From GAS188 sp963713805 (GTDB lineage Bacteria; Pseudomonadota; Alphaproteobacteria; Rhizobiales; Beijerinckiaceae), in NCBI GenBank assembly GCA_963713805.1, contig CAVQNF010000001.1:1-64000 (forward strand): DNA of 64,000 nucleotides, in the 5' to 3' direction. The translations under genes were made by a program, and so were the position numbers. This document shows, in pieces, positions 43,484 to 53,639 of the stretch. The notes under the pieces are model-generated. The model had not been told where the DNA came from and ran no database searches. It was given only the letters and a program-made list of their open reading frames with translations. Within the stretch, counting starts at the first letter, position 1; every line of letters starts with the position of its first letter.

Positions 43484-44179
43484 ATGCTGAATGTCGAAAA
43501 GGTCGATCTCTTCTACGGCGCGGCGCAGGCGCTACGGGGCGTCTCGCTCTCGGCCGCGCGCGGCGAGGTGACTTGCGTGCTTGGCCGCAACGGCGTCGGC
43601 AAGACGACCCTCTTGCGCGCGATCATCGGGCAGCACGACGTGCGCGCGGGACGGATTGAATTTCAAGGCGAAGACGTCACCGCGCTTGCGCCTCATCGAC
43701 GCGCGCGGCGCGGCATCGCCTATGTTCCGCAAGGACGCGAGATCTTCCCCCTGCTGACGGTCCGGGAAAATCTCGAGACCGGCTTTGCGTCGCTGCCGCG
43801 CGCCCGGCGATCCATTCCCGACGACGTCTTCTCTCTCTTTCCCGTGCTGAAGGACGTGCTGCGGCGAAGGGGAGGGGATTTGTCGGGAGGCCAGCAGCAG
43901 CAGCTCGCCATCGCGCGCGCCCTCGTCATGCGCCCGAAGCTCATCGTTCTCGACGAACCGACTGAAGGGATCCAGCCGTCGATCATCGCGCAGATCGGCA
44001 AGGCCATCGATTACCTGCGCCGTTCGGGCGAGATCGCCATCCTCCTGGTCGAGCAATATTTCGACTTCGCCAAGGAGCTCGCGGACAAGTTCATCGTCAT
44101 GGAGCGTGGCGAGGTCGTGCTCTCGGGCTCCGGAGCCGACATGGGCGACCCGGCGGTCCGCCGCCTTATGACGGTGTGA
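43484..44179 (+). CDS. urtE: Urea ABC transporter ATPase UrtE
   Basis: 231 residues from ATG 43484, after a GGGAGCT ribosome site. LivF-type ATPase: LNVEKVDLFYGAAQALRGVS, Walker A LGRNGVGKTTLLRAIIGQHD, RRGIAYVPQGREIFPLLTVR, signature GGDLSGGQQQQLAIARALVM, Walker B LIVLDEPTEGIQPSIIAQIG, and LLVEQYFDFAKELADKFIVM, all characteristic of UrtE. It is the last gene of the urea transporter. The frame is clean. In-frame upstream codons run into the repeat array and are not likely to be translated. Confidence 0.95.
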   Translation: MLNVEKVDLFYGAAQALRGVSLSAARGEVTCVLGRNGVGKTTLLRAIIGQHDVRAGRIEFQGEDVTALAPHRRARRGIAYVPQGREIFPLLTVRENLETGFASLPRARRSIPDDVFSLFPVLKDVLRRRGGDLSGGQQQQLAIARALVMRPKLIVLDEPTEGIQPSIIAQIGKAIDYLRRSGEIAILLVEQYFDFAKELADKFIVMERGEVVLSGSGADMGDPAVRRLMTV

Positions 44180-44372
44180 CCGGCGACGAGCTTGTGGCTG
44201 CATCGTCCAAGGACTGGGCGATCACGAGCCCATAGGTCAGCCGATCCTGCGCGGATCGTGAAAGCCGCGAGCCGAAGCCAAACCGCGGGTCCGGACAAGT
44301 ATTCAACGTGAAGTCGTCCGGAAGGCGAGCGGCCGTGTTCCGCTTTGCCCCGCGGACAACAAGTCTCACGCG
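44180..44372. other. Convergent gap between urtE and the Ldh-type gene
   Basis: About 190 bases between convergent genes. I see no gene and no clear T-tailed hairpin. Confidence 0.4.
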
Positions 44373-45467
44373 TCAAGCACGGCCGATGGCAACCGCCTCG
44401 ATCGCCGCCTCCGGCACCCCGATCTCGCGCGCCGCGCCGATGATCGCCGCCCATGCGTCCTCGGGGAGCGGCACTCCCTTGGTCATGCGCTCCTTGCGTG
44501 CGCGCTCTTCCGGCTCGCCCGGCACCAGCACCTCTTCGCCGGCAACGACGGGCTTCGCGCTCTTCACGAAGTCGAGGTAGCGCGCGATCTCCTCGGGAAA
44601 GAAGTCCGAGGCATCGATGCGCTTGGGATCGATGAAGATCGACAGCATGCCGTTCGAGAAGCGCCGGTTCGGCTTCGTCGCGCCGTTGCCGGTGAGCGCC
44701 CCTCCGATCAGCTCGCACATCAGCGCGAGGCCCGAACCCTTGTGCTCACCGAAGGCACGGATCGCGCCCTTGCCGAGGCCGTGATTGCGCGGGCCCGTCG
44801 GCTCGTATTCGCCGTAGAGGAGATGCGGGTCGCCGCTCACCGCGCCGTCGGGTCCGATCAACGCATCCGCTGGAAGCTTTTTTCCGCCGCGGCTCGCGAC
44901 GAGCGCCTTGCCTTCGGCGACGAGGGAGGTCGCGAAATCGAGGATGAGCGGCGCAGCGCCGGGGCGCGGGATGCCGACGCAGAAGGGCGCGGTCGAGAAG
45001 CGCCGCTCGCTCGCGCCGAAAGGCGCGACGAGGATGCTGCCGGCGGCATTGACGAAATGTGCCGAGACGAGGCCTTCGGCCGCCGCCATCTCGGCGAAAT
45101 CGCCGACGCGGCCGATATGCGCCGAATTGCGCAGCGCGATCGCCGAGAGGCCCATCGCCTTGCACTTCTCGATGCCGATGGCGACCGCTTGCGGAGCCAC
45201 GGTCTGGCCGAAGCCGAATTGCCCGTCGATCACGGCGATGACCGGCGTGTCGGAGACGAGCTTGATGCTCTGGTCGCGCACCGTCTGGCCTTCCTTGAGC
45301 CAGCGCAGATAGACCGGCACGCGGATGACGCCGTGGCTGTCGTGGCCGGCGAGATTGGCACCGACGAGATAGGTTGCGATGCGCATGGCCTCGGCGCGCG
45401 AGCAGCCCGCGGTCGCGAAAACTTCCGCGACGAGGTCGCGCAGCCGTTCATGGTGGATGGTGATCAT
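44373..45467 (-). CDS. Ldh-family (malate/L-lactate/ureidoglycolate) dehydrogenase
   Basis: 364 residues of the Ldh_2 NAD(P)-dependent fold, unrelated to classical lactate dehydrogenase. Signature blocks: YLVGANLAGHDSHGVIRVPV (catalytic His region), GFGQTVAPQAVAIGIEKCKA, LRNSAHIGRVGDFAEMAAAE, LDFATSLVAEGKALVASRGG and RAFGEHKGSGLALMCELIGG. Family members oxidise malate, 2-hydroxy acids or ureidoglycolate. Placed at the end of an xdh-purine transporter gene row and near allantoin genes, ureidoglycolate dehydrogenase (AllD-like) is an attractive guess. The sequence alone does not decide it. The frame is clean. Confidence 0.8.
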   Translation of the reverse strand: MITIHHERLRDLVAEVFATAGCSRAEAMRIATYLVGANLAGHDSHGVIRVPVYLRWLKEGQTVRDQSIKLVSDTPVIAVIDGQFGFGQTVAPQAVAIGIEKCKAMGLSAIALRNSAHIGRVGDFAEMAAAEGLVSAHFVNAAGSILVAPFGASERRFSTAPFCVGIPRPGAAPLILDFATSLVAEGKALVASRGGKKLPADALIGPDGAVSGDPHLLYGEYEPTGPRNHGLGKGAIRAFGEHKGSGLALMCELIGGALTGNGATKPNRRFSNGMLSIFIDPKRIDASDFFPEEIARYLDFVKSAKPVVAGEEVLVPGEPEERARKERMTKGVPLPEDAWAAIIGAAREIGVPEAAIEAVAIGRA

Positions 45468-45647
45468 GGAAGCCGTTCGTGTTTACGGGGAGGGAGCTTT
45501 GCGTCATCCGCAAAGCGGCATCAGGAGGGGGCGGCTCGGAGATCGTCGCTTTGGCCCGCTGGCCGTTCGGCGCTTCATCAGGAGCAGCCCAAGCGCCGCG
45601 GCCAATCCTCAGCGAGCGCCGCGGCGCAATAGCGACGATCCGTGGGC

Positions 45648-46727
45648 TCAGCTTTGCACGCCTTCGACGTACCAGTCCATCTTCTCGAGCATCTCGTCGG
45701 TCGCCTTTTCGCCGTCCTTGAGCTTCTGGGCGCCCTTGTTGTCGTTGATCGGCCCGGTGACGGGATGCAGCGTGCCGGCGATGATGGCGTTCTTCACCTC
45801 GTCGGCCGCCTTCTTGACGTTGTCGGGCATCGCAGCGTTGTAGGGCGCGATCTGCACCGTGTCCTGCTTCAGCCCCCACCAAGTGTCGCCTGTTTTCCAC
45901 GTGCCGTCCATCACCGCCTTGACGCGCCCGATGTAATAGGGCGCCCAATTGTCGACGATGGCGGTAAGGTGCGCCTTCGGAGCGATGGCGCTCATGTCGG
46001 ACGCCTGGCCGAAACCGTAGAGACCCTTCTGTTCGCAGACCTGGAGCGGCGCCGGCGAATTGGTGTGCTGGGTGATGATGTCGGCGCCTTGATCGGCGAG
46101 GGCTTTCGCCGCATCGGCCTCCTTCGCCGGATCATACCAGGTCGAGAGCCACAGGACCTTGGTCTGGAACTTCGGATTGACCTTGCGCGCCGCGAGCGTG
46201 AAGCAGTTGATGCCCATCACCACTTCGGGGATCGGGAAGGAGGCGACGTAGCCGCCGACTCCCGTCTTCGACATCATGCCGGCGATGGTGCCGACGACGG
46301 CGCGCCCTTCGTAGAAGCGAGCGTTGTAGGTCGCGAGGTTGGGACCGCGCATATAGCCGGTCGCATGCTCGAAATACACCTTCGGGAGCGCTTTCGCGAC
46401 TTTCGCGGTCGCATTCATGAAGCCGAAGGAGGTCGCGAAGATGAGGGCGTTCCCCTCCTGCGCGAGCTGGCGCAGCACGCGTTCCGCATCGGGTCCTTCC
46501 GGGACGTTCTCGACATAATTCGTCTTGATCTTGTCGCCGTAGAAATCCTGCGTCTTCTTGCGGGCGACGTCATGGGCGTGGGTGTAGCCGAAATCGCCGA
46601 CGGGTCCGACATAGAGGAAGCCGACCTTCAGCGGATCGGCGGCGAAGGCGCGCTCGCCGAGAAGGGGAAGGGCTGAGCTTGCGGCGGCGCCCGCAAGAAG
46701 GCTGCGGCGATCGAGAATGACGGCCAT
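45648..46727 (-). CDS. BMP/PnrA-family purine or nucleoside-binding protein
   Basis: 359 residues from ATG 46727. A twin-arginine-like leader (LDRRSLLAGAAASSALPL) ends near AFAADPL. The BMP lipoprotein-family fold is seen in KVGFLYVGPVGDFGYTHAHD, ALIFATSFGFMNATAKVAKA, VYFEHATGYMRGPNLATYNA, EGRAVVGTIAGMMSKTGVGG and ADIITQHTNSPAPLQVCEQK. Relatives bind nucleosides or purine bases. It is the periplasmic part of the adjacent two-permease transporter. Its linkage to xdhABC suggests hypoxanthine, xanthine or urate as ligand. The frame is clean. Confidence 0.88.
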   Translation of the reverse strand: MAVILDRRSLLAGAAASSALPLLGERAFAADPLKVGFLYVGPVGDFGYTHAHDVARKKTQDFYGDKIKTNYVENVPEGPDAERVLRQLAQEGNALIFATSFGFMNATAKVAKALPKVYFEHATGYMRGPNLATYNARFYEGRAVVGTIAGMMSKTGVGGYVASFPIPEVVMGINCFTLAARKVNPKFQTKVLWLSTWYDPAKEADAAKALADQGADIITQHTNSPAPLQVCEQKGLYGFGQASDMSAIAPKAHLTAIVDNWAPYYIGRVKAVMDGTWKTGDTWWGLKQDTVQIAPYNAAMPDNVKKAADEVKNAIIAGTLHPVTGPINDNKGAQKLKDGEKATDEMLEKMDWYVEGVQS

Positions 46728-46756
46728 GGATCGATCCTCTGTTGCGACTGGCCGGT

Positions 46757-47683
46757 TCAGGCGCCGGCCCGGAAAGTCTTGCCGAGGCAGCGCGGCGCAT
46801 CGAGCCGCCCCCGGGAGGGACGCATGGCGATGACCGCGAGCGCTGCTACCGTAGCAAGATAAGGGAGCATCGCAAGCATCTCCGGCGGCAGAAGGGCGAA
46901 GCCTGCCGCCTTGCTGTAGAGCTCGAGCGTCATCACCGCCCCGAAAAGGTAGGCGCCGAGGAGAAGTCGCCACGGCCGCCAGGACGAGAACACGACGAGC
47001 GCGAGCGCAATCCAGCCTCGTCCAGCCGTGATGCGGTCGGCCCACATCGGGGTCACCGCGAGCGAATAATAGGCGCCCGCAAGCCCCGCCAGGGCGCCGC
47101 CGAAGGCGACTGCGAGATAGCGGATCGCCGTCACCGGATAGCCGATCGCATGCGCGGAGGCGTCCGATTCGCCGACGCACCGCAGGATGAGCCCGGATCT
47201 CGTGCGATTGAGAAACCACGCTGCCGCGAGCGTCAGCGCGATCGACAGATAAACGATGACGTTGTAACCGAAGGCGAGACGCAGCAGCGGATGGTTCGCG
47301 AGCTCCGGGGGAAAGAGCGCGGGCAGCCGTGTGATCGTGGTGCCGACGAAGCCTGCGCCCGCAAGCGAGGAGAGCCCGGTCCCGAAGATCGTGAGCGCGA
47401 GGCCCGTCGCCACCTGGTTGGCACCGAGCGTCAGGGCGAGCACGGCAAACAGGAGCGAAGCGCCCAGCCCGGCGAGAGCCGCGACGACGTAGCCCAAGGG
47501 CGTGAACCCGCTCGCCGACGCCGCGATGAAGCCAGCGACCGCACCGACCAGCATCATGCCTTCGACGCCGAGGTTGAGGACACCGCTTTTCTCCGCGACG
47601 AGCTCGCCGAGGCCGGCGAGCAGGATCGGCGTTGCCGCGATGACGAGCGTCATGACGATCGAGATCGCGATGTCGAGGCTCAT
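46757..47683 (-). CDS. ABC transporter permease, nucleoside/purine type (second permease)
   Basis: 308 residues with about eight membrane helices of the BPD_transp_2 family. Marks: LLAGLGELVAEKSGVLNLGV, EGMMLVGAVAGFIAASASG, LGANQVATGLALTIFGTGLS, RCVGESDASAHAIGYPVTAI and WIALALVVFSSWRPWRLLLG. It pairs with the upstream permease. Its ATG overlaps the previous stop (ATGA, 47680-47683). The frame is clean. Confidence 0.9.
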   Translation of the reverse strand: MSLDIAISIVMTLVIAATPILLAGLGELVAEKSGVLNLGVEGMMLVGAVAGFIAASASGFTPLGYVVAALAGLGASLLFAVLALTLGANQVATGLALTIFGTGLSSLAGAGFVGTTITRLPALFPPELANHPLLRLAFGYNVIVYLSIALTLAAAWFLNRTRSGLILRCVGESDASAHAIGYPVTAIRYLAVAFGGALAGLAGAYYSLAVTPMWADRITAGRGWIALALVVFSSWRPWRLLLGAYLFGAVMTLELYSKAAGFALLPPEMLAMLPYLATVAALAVIAMRPSRGRLDAPRCLGKTFRAGA

Positions 47684-48758
47684 GAGGTGCGCTGCACGGG
47701 CGCGGGCACGAGACGCACCCGGTTGATGACGAATATGTCGACGGCGAGCAGGAAGAACAGCATCATCGCTTGAATAAGCCCTGTCGCGGCCTGGGGCAGT
47801 GCGGAGGCCGTCTGGGCGATATCCGCGCCGATATAGGAGGTCGCGAGCGCCAAGCCCCCGATGAGCACGCCGATCGGGTGAAGACGGCCGAGAAAAGCGA
47901 CGATGATCGCGGTGAAGCCGTAGTTCACCGGAAACTGGGGGTGAGCTGGCCGAAGCTCGCGGAGCATTCGATCATGCCGGCAAGCCCTGCGAGCGCGCCG
48001 CCGACGAGCATGGTCATCAGCACCGTGCGGTTCTCGCTGAAGCCGCCGAGGCGCGCCGCCGCCGGCGCCAGGCCGACGACGCGCACCTGATAGCCCGAAA
48101 GCATGCGTGACATCACGAACCAGGCAATGATCACGCAGGCGAGGGTGAGCGGGGCGCCCCAATGCAGCTGCGTCCCCTCGATGAGGTTGGGGACTGTCTG
48201 AGCCTCGTCGAACATCCGCGTTTGGGGAAAATTATAGCCCTCGGGATCACGCCAGGGCCCTCTCACGAGATAATAGAGGAGCTGGACCGCCACATAAGTC
48301 AGCATAAGGCTTGTGAGAATCTCGCTGACCTTGAGGCGAATGCGCAGGATCGCCGGAATAGCGGCCCAGATCGCGCCGCCGATGATGGCCGCGATCAGCA
48401 TGAGGGGCAGCACCCACCAGCTCTCGACGCCGTAGGTCGCGAGCGCGACCCCGGTGCCGGCGATGGCGCCCACGATGTATTGCCCCTCGGCTCCGATGTT
48501 CCAGACATTCGCCCGAAAGCCGATGGCCAGCCCCGTCGCGATCATCACGAGCGGGGATGCCTTCACGGCAATGTCCGGCCAGCGTTCGGGTTCGAGAAGC
48601 GGCTCGACGAAGATCTGGAACACGGCGGTGCCGCCGCGAAAGCCCATGAGCGTGAACAGGGCCGTTCCGGCGAGCATCGTAAGGGCGATCGCCGCGACCG
48701 GCGCGCCGTAGAGCGCGAGGAGGGAGGGCGCCTTGCGGGGCTCGAGCCTAAGCCGCAT
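47680..48758 (-). CDS. ABC transporter permease, nucleoside/purine type (first permease; one frameshift)
   Basis: From ATG 48758: an N-terminal helix, FRGGTAVFQIFVEPLLEPER, VMIATGLAIGFRANVWNIGA and EGQYIVGAIAGTGVALATYG, the typical opening of YufP/NupB-like permeases, then LKVSEILTSLMLTYVAVQLL. At about 47935 the frame changes after MIECSASFGQLTP. The remaining helices follow as NYGFTAIIVAFLGRLHPIGV and LIQAMMLFFLLAVDIFVINR. Joined length is about 358 residues, normal. It overlaps the ATPase gene start side by 11 bases and the next permease by 4. Confidence 0.87.
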
Positions 48759-50295
48759 GGCCGGCTTTTTCCTGCGGTGCCTCGGTTTGCCCGTGGACGC
48801 CGCCCATCAGCAAGCCGATCTCCTCGATCGAGGCCTCGCCGACCACCAGAGGACGAGAAAGACGCCCCTCATTCATGACCGCGAGCCGGTCGCAGAGCGA
48901 TAAAAGCTCGTCGAGATCCTGTGAGACGAGGATCACGGACGAGCCCCTGGCCGCGAGATCGAGCAACGCCTGGCGAATGGCGGCGGCCGCGCCCGCATCG
49001 ACGCCCCAGGTCGGCTGATCGACGACGAGCACCTGCGGCTCCTGCAGGATCTCGCGGCCCACCACGAATTTCTGGAGATTGCCTCCCGAGAGGCTGCGCG
49101 CCGGCGCGTCAGGCCCCGTCGTCGCCACCTTGAACGCGCCGATCACGGAACTTGCGTATGCGCGCATGGCGCCGGTCCTTATCACCCCCTTGGCGGTGAG
49201 AGCCTTGCGTTCGCGCGCGGTGAGCAGCGTGTTTTCCGCGAGACTGAAGGCTGTGACGGCGGCGTGACCGTTGCGCTCTTCCGGCAAGGCGCAGAGACCG
49301 CGCTCCCGCCGCGCGGGAGGCGGCAGCGTTCCGATGGGGACACCATCGAGGCGGACGGCGCGAGGAGGCGCCGCCGTCTCGCCCGAAAGCGCCAGCATCA
49401 GCTCCTTTTGCCCGTTGCCGGCGACACCGGCAATGCCGAGGACCTCACCCGCACGAGCCTCGAAGGAGATGTCGTCAAGGTCGACGCCGAAAGGCTCGGG
49501 CGTGGCGATGCTCAAGTGCTCGACGACGAGGCGCGCGGCGCCCGGCGAGCGGCCGCGCGCACGCTCGACATTGGCGAGCTCGGCGCCGATCATCATCTCG
49601 GCAATGCGGCGCTGCGTCTCGACCCGCGGATCGCACTCGCCCACGACACGCCCGCCGCGCAGGATCGTCGCGCTCTCGCACAGCGCCCTGATCTCGTTCA
49701 GCTTGTGGCTGATGTAGAGCACGGTGCAGCCTTCGCCCGCGAGCTTGCGCAAGGTGTCGAAGAGCTGCTCTGCCTCCTGCGGCGTCAGGACCGAGGTCGG
49801 CTCGTCCATGATGAGAAGCTTCGGCTTTTGCAGGAGGCAGCGCACGATCTCGATGCGTTGGCGTTCTCCGACCGAAAGCGTGTCGACATGACGGTGGATA
49901 TCGAGCGGCAAGGCATAGGCCGCAAGGACGGCGCGCACCTCGCGTTCGAGCTTGCGCCGGTCGAGCGCCTGATCCATGCCGATAGCGATGTTCTCGAGCA
50001 CGGTCATCGGCTCGAAAAGCGAGAAATGCTGGAACACCATGCCGATGCCGAGCCTTCGCGCGGCGCGCGGTGACGACACGACGACGGGCGCGCCCTCGAA
50101 GCGCATTTCTCCGGCGTCGGCCTGCTGCACGCCGTAGATGATCTTGACGAGGGTGGATTTCCCCGCGCCGTTCTCGCCGATCAGCGCCTTGATCTCGCCC
50201 TTGCGTGCAATGAGGCTCACGCCGTCGTTGGCGAGAACCTCGCCGAAGCGTTTGGTGATGCCCGAGAGCTCAAGCCGCGCGAATGTTTCGGCCAA
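48748..50295 (-). CDS. ABC transporter ATPase with two nucleotide-binding domains, nucleoside/purine type
   Basis: 515 residues. The first domain (1-250) has Walker A ALIGENGAGKSTLVKIIYGV, signature LSVGERQRIEIVRCLLQKPK and Walker B LLIMDEPTSVLTPQEAEQLF. The second (~255-500) has a degenerate Walker A, GIAGVAGNGQKELMLALSGE, signature RSLSGGNLQKFVVGREILQE and Walker B-like VLVVDQPTWGVDAGAAAAIR. This two-domain form with a degenerate second P-loop is standard for sugar and nucleoside importers (RbsA/NupA type). It overlaps xdhC by 26 bases, tying purine uptake to purine oxidation. The frame is clean. Confidence 0.92.
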   Translation of the reverse strand: MAETFARLELSGITKRFGEVLANDGVSLIARKGEIKALIGENGAGKSTLVKIIYGVQQADAGEMRFEGAPVVVSSPRAARRLGIGMVFQHFSLFEPMTVLENIAIGMDQALDRRKLEREVRAVLAAYALPLDIHRHVDTLSVGERQRIEIVRCLLQKPKLLIMDEPTSVLTPQEAEQLFDTLRKLAGEGCTVLYISHKLNEIRALCESATILRGGRVVGECDPRVETQRRIAEMMIGAELANVERARGRSPGAARLVVEHLSIATPEPFGVDLDDISFEARAGEVLGIAGVAGNGQKELMLALSGETAAPPRAVRLDGVPIGTLPPPARRERGLCALPEERNGHAAVTAFSLAENTLLTARERKALTAKGVIRTGAMRAYASSVIGAFKVATTGPDAPARSLSGGNLQKFVVGREILQEPQVLVVDQPTWGVDAGAAAAIRQALLDLAARGSSVILVSQDLDELLSLCDRLAVMNEGRLSRPLVVGEASIEEIGLLMGGVHGQTEAPQEKAGHAA

Positions 50296-51181
50296 GTTTC
50301 GCCCCTGAACTTCGCTGCCCCGACACGTGCGCCGTCGTCGTCTTCATTTCCTCAGCCGCGCCACCCGCCTCCTGGGCGGCGAGGAGATGCGCGAGGATTT
50401 CAGCTGTCGCTAGAGCCGCGATGACCTCAGGACGCTTGTCGCGCACGAGCTTCACGCCTCCGATCGGGCAGATGAAGCGAGCGAGCGTCTCCCTCGCGCC
50501 TCCCCGCGCCAGGAACCAGCGCTCGAAGCGCATCCGCTTCGTCGCGGAGCCGATCATGCCGACATAACGGGCATCGCCCCGCCGGAGCGCCGCATCGGCC
50601 AGCCGATAGTCGAGCGCGTGGCTGTGGGTGAGGATGACGAAAGCGGAGCCGGCGGGCGCTTTTTCCACCAGCGGCTCAGGGTCGTCGAAGCGCTCGAATC
50701 CCACCTCTTGCGGCAAGGGCGGAGGAGGGGCCTCGCGGTCGTCGACAAGTGTGATCGCGAGCGGCAGCGGCGCGAGCGCGCGTGCGAGCGCGAGGCCCAC
50801 GTGACCCGCACCGAAGAGGATCACATGAGGTGCTGCACGTGCCTCGCGTTCCTCCCTGCGCGAGAGGTCGGCTGAGATCTTTCGGTCGATCGGACGCAAG
50901 AGAAGCTCCACCCGTCCACCGCAACATTGGCCGAGGTGCGGGCCGAGCGGCAGCTCGAGCCGCCTCTCCCGCGTGCCTTCGGCGATCATCTCGCGCGCCA
51001 CATCGATCGCGTGGAACTCGAGCTGCCCACCGCCGATGGTGCCATGCGACGCACTCGACGTCACCAGCATCGTGGCGCCCGTTTCGCGCGGCGTCGAACC
51101 CTCGGCGCGGGCGACCGTGACGAGGATCGCCGTCTCGCCTGCCGCCAGCGCCTGGCTGAGGATGGGCGAAAGCCGTTTCAC
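50270..51181 (-). CDS. xdhC: Xanthine dehydrogenase accessory protein XdhC
   Basis: 303 residues from GTG 51181, which overlaps the xdhB stop (GTGA). XdhC binds the molybdenum cofactor, helps its sulfuration and inserts it into XdhB. Marks: AAGETAILVTVARAEGSTPR, ATMLVTSSASHGTIGGGQLE, LGPHLGQCCGGRVELLLRP (the conserved CCGG), HVILFGAGHVGLALARALAP and AFVILTHSHALDYRLADAAL, with CPIGGVKL near the end. The frame is clean. It sits between the enzyme subunits and the purine transporter genes. Confidence 0.92.
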   Translation of the reverse strand: MKRLSPILSQALAAGETAILVTVARAEGSTPRETGATMLVTSSASHGTIGGGQLEFHAIDVAREMIAEGTRERRLELPLGPHLGQCCGGRVELLLRPIDRKISADLSRREEREARAAPHVILFGAGHVGLALARALAPLPLAITLVDDREAPPPPLPQEVGFERFDDPEPLVEKAPAGSAFVILTHSHALDYRLADAALRRGDARYVGMIGSATKRMRFERWFLARGGARETLARFICPIGGVKLVRDKRPEVIAALATAEILAHLLAAQEAGGAAEEMKTTTAHVSGQRSSGAKLGRNIRAA

Positions 51182-53494
51182 CGCGCTTTCTCGCAGCGAA
51201 GCGCGGACGCCTTCGCCTTCATCTCCTCGACGGCGAACAGCACGCGCTCGGGCGTGGCCGGCGCATCGAGGCCCGGACAGAGCCGATGATCGGCGATGCT
51301 GGCTACGGCGTCGGACAGGGCGTGAAGCACCGAGATCGCAAGCATCAAGGGCGGCTCGCCGACGGCTTTGGAGCGGCCAATCGTTGGTTCGCGATTGCCT
51401 CCGTCGTCGAAGAACTCGACATTGAAGATGCGCGGCCGATCCGAGGCGACGGGAATCTTGTAGGTCGAGGGCGCGTGGGTGCGCAGCCTGCCTTGCTCGT
51501 CGAACCACAGCTCTTCGGTCGTCAGCCAGCCCATGCCCTGCACAAAACCGCCTTCGATCTGGCCTCGATCGATGGCGGGATTGAGCGAGCTGCCGCAGTC
51601 ATGCAGAATGTCCACGCGCTCGACCCGATATTCACCCGTGAGCGTGTCGATCGCGACCTCGCTCACCGCGGCGCCATAGGCGAAATAATAAAAAGGATGG
51701 CCGCGGCCGGCTTTTCGGTCCCAGTGAATTTTCGGCGTCTTGTAGAAGCCGGCCGCCGAAAGCTGGATGCGCGCCATATAGGCCGCGTGCACGAGCTCCT
51801 CGAAGGTCATGCTCTTGTTGCCGGAGCGCACAAGGCCCGCCTCGAACAGAATCTCGTCTGCCGGCACGCCCCATTCTTCGGCGAGAAATCCGACGAGGCG
51901 CGCCTTGATCATCCGCGCGGCCGATTGCGCCGCCATCCCGTTGAGGTCCGAGCCCGCGGAGGCCGCCGTCGCCGAAGTGTTCGGCACCTTGCCGGTCGTG
52001 GTCGCTGTGATTTTCACGCGATCGAGGCCGAGCTGGAACTCCTCGGCCACGACCTGGGCGACCTTCACATAAAGGCCCTGCCCCATCTCGGTTCCGCCAT
52101 GGTTGAGATGGATCGAACCGTCCTTGTACACATGCACGAGTGCGCCCGCCTGGTTGAACCAGGTGGCGGTAAAGGAGATGCCGAATTTCACCGGAGTCAG
52201 CGCGATCCCGCGTTTGACGACCCGGCTTGCCTCGTTCGCTTCCCGGATTGCCTGGCGTCGCTCGCGATAGCGCGAGCTCGATTCCAGCCTCTCGACGATT
52301 TGAGCAATGATATTGTCGTCGATGCGCTGATGATAAGGCGTGATGTCGCGCCCGCCGAGCCCGTAGAAATTGCGCTTTCTCACGTCGAGCGGATCAAGCC
52401 CGGTGGCGAAGGCGATCTCCTCCATCAGCGCGTTCGGCCCCGAGCATTCCTTGCGGGCCGCCGAAGCCGCGAAAGGCCGTGTTCGAACAGGTATTGGTCT
52501 TGTAGGGCTGCGAAACGGCGCGGACGCTCGGGTAGAAATAACAATTGTCGGCATGGAAGAGCGCGCGATCGGTCACCGGGCCCGAAAGATCGGCCGAGTA
52601 GCCGCAGCGCGCGGCATAGACCATGTCCACGGCTTCGATGACGCCTTGCTCGTCGAAGCCCGACCTCATATTCGATCAGGAAATCGTGCCGCTTGCCGGT
52701 GATCGTCATGTCGTCGTCGCGATCGGGACGGCATTTCACGGCACGCCCGAGCTTCTTTGCCGCAAGCGCCGCGACGCAGGCGAAGAGATTGCCCTGTGTC
52801 TCCTTGCCGCCGAAGGCCCCGCCCATGCGGCGCACCTCGACGGTTACGGCATTCGACGCAATCGCGAGCACATGCGACACGATGTGCTGGATTTCGCTCG
52901 GATGCTGCGTCGACGAATGGACCGTCACGTCGTCGTCCTCGCCGGGGACCGCGAGCGCGACCTGCCCTTCGAGATAGAAATGCTCCTGGCCGCCGACACG
53001 CATCGAGCCCTTCAGCCGGCGCGGAGCCGATCGAAGCGCGGCCTCGACATCGCCGCGCTCGAGCTTCAACGGCTCGGTGACGAAGGGCGCCTGGGCGCGG
53101 CGAGCCTCATCGAGGGTGATCACGGGCGAAGATCCTCGTAGGCGATCCTGGCGGCGAGGCAAGCGCGCCTCGCGGCATCGCGCGTCTCGCCGATGACGAC
53201 GAAGATCGGCTGACTATGGTAGGAGACGAGATCCGCCGCGAGCAGTGGCTCGTCATGCCGGCCCGTCGAGCTCACGTCATTCGCCCCTGGAATATCAGCG
53301 GCGGTCAGCACGGCGACGACGCCCGGCGAAGCCCGAACCGCATCGAGCTCGAGCGAAACGATTTTCGCGTGCGCACGCTCGGAAAGCCCGAGATAGGCGT
53401 GGAGGGTTCCTGCCGGCTCCGGCAGATCGTCCACGTAAGCCGCCTCGCCGGTCACATGCTTGCGCGCGGAATCATGAGGCAGCGGCTGGTGCAT
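51178..53494 (-). CDS. xdhB: Xanthine dehydrogenase molybdopterin-binding subunit XdhB (three frameshifts)
   Basis: From ATG 53494: HDSARKHVTGEAAYVDDLPE. Frame change near 53122, then LEGQVALAVPGEDDDVTVHS, TQHPSEIQHIVSHVLAI and VRRMGGAFGGKETQGN (molybdopterin loop). Change near 52672, then GYSADLSGPVTDRALFHADN and NTAFRGFGGPQGM. Change near 52445, then NALMEEIAFATGLDPLDVRK, LNHGGTEMGQGLYVKVAQVV, and KAVGEPPLMLAISV with the catalytic Glu of the GEPP motif. Joined length about 770 residues, as expected. It oxidises hypoxanthine and xanthine to urate with XdhA. All active-site blocks survive, so the breaks look like sequence errors. Confidence 0.88.
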
Positions 53495-53639
53495 GCGGGT
53501 CTCGGCGAGCCGGCCTTTCGAACGGACGGGTTTGAGCGACGGCGGAGTCGACCGGCGAGGGCTGTCCCGGCTGCCGGTCGCGCGCCTTCCCTTTCGAAAG
53601 CGGCCTTTCGTCGGGCGCGGAGGAGCGATCGACCATCGT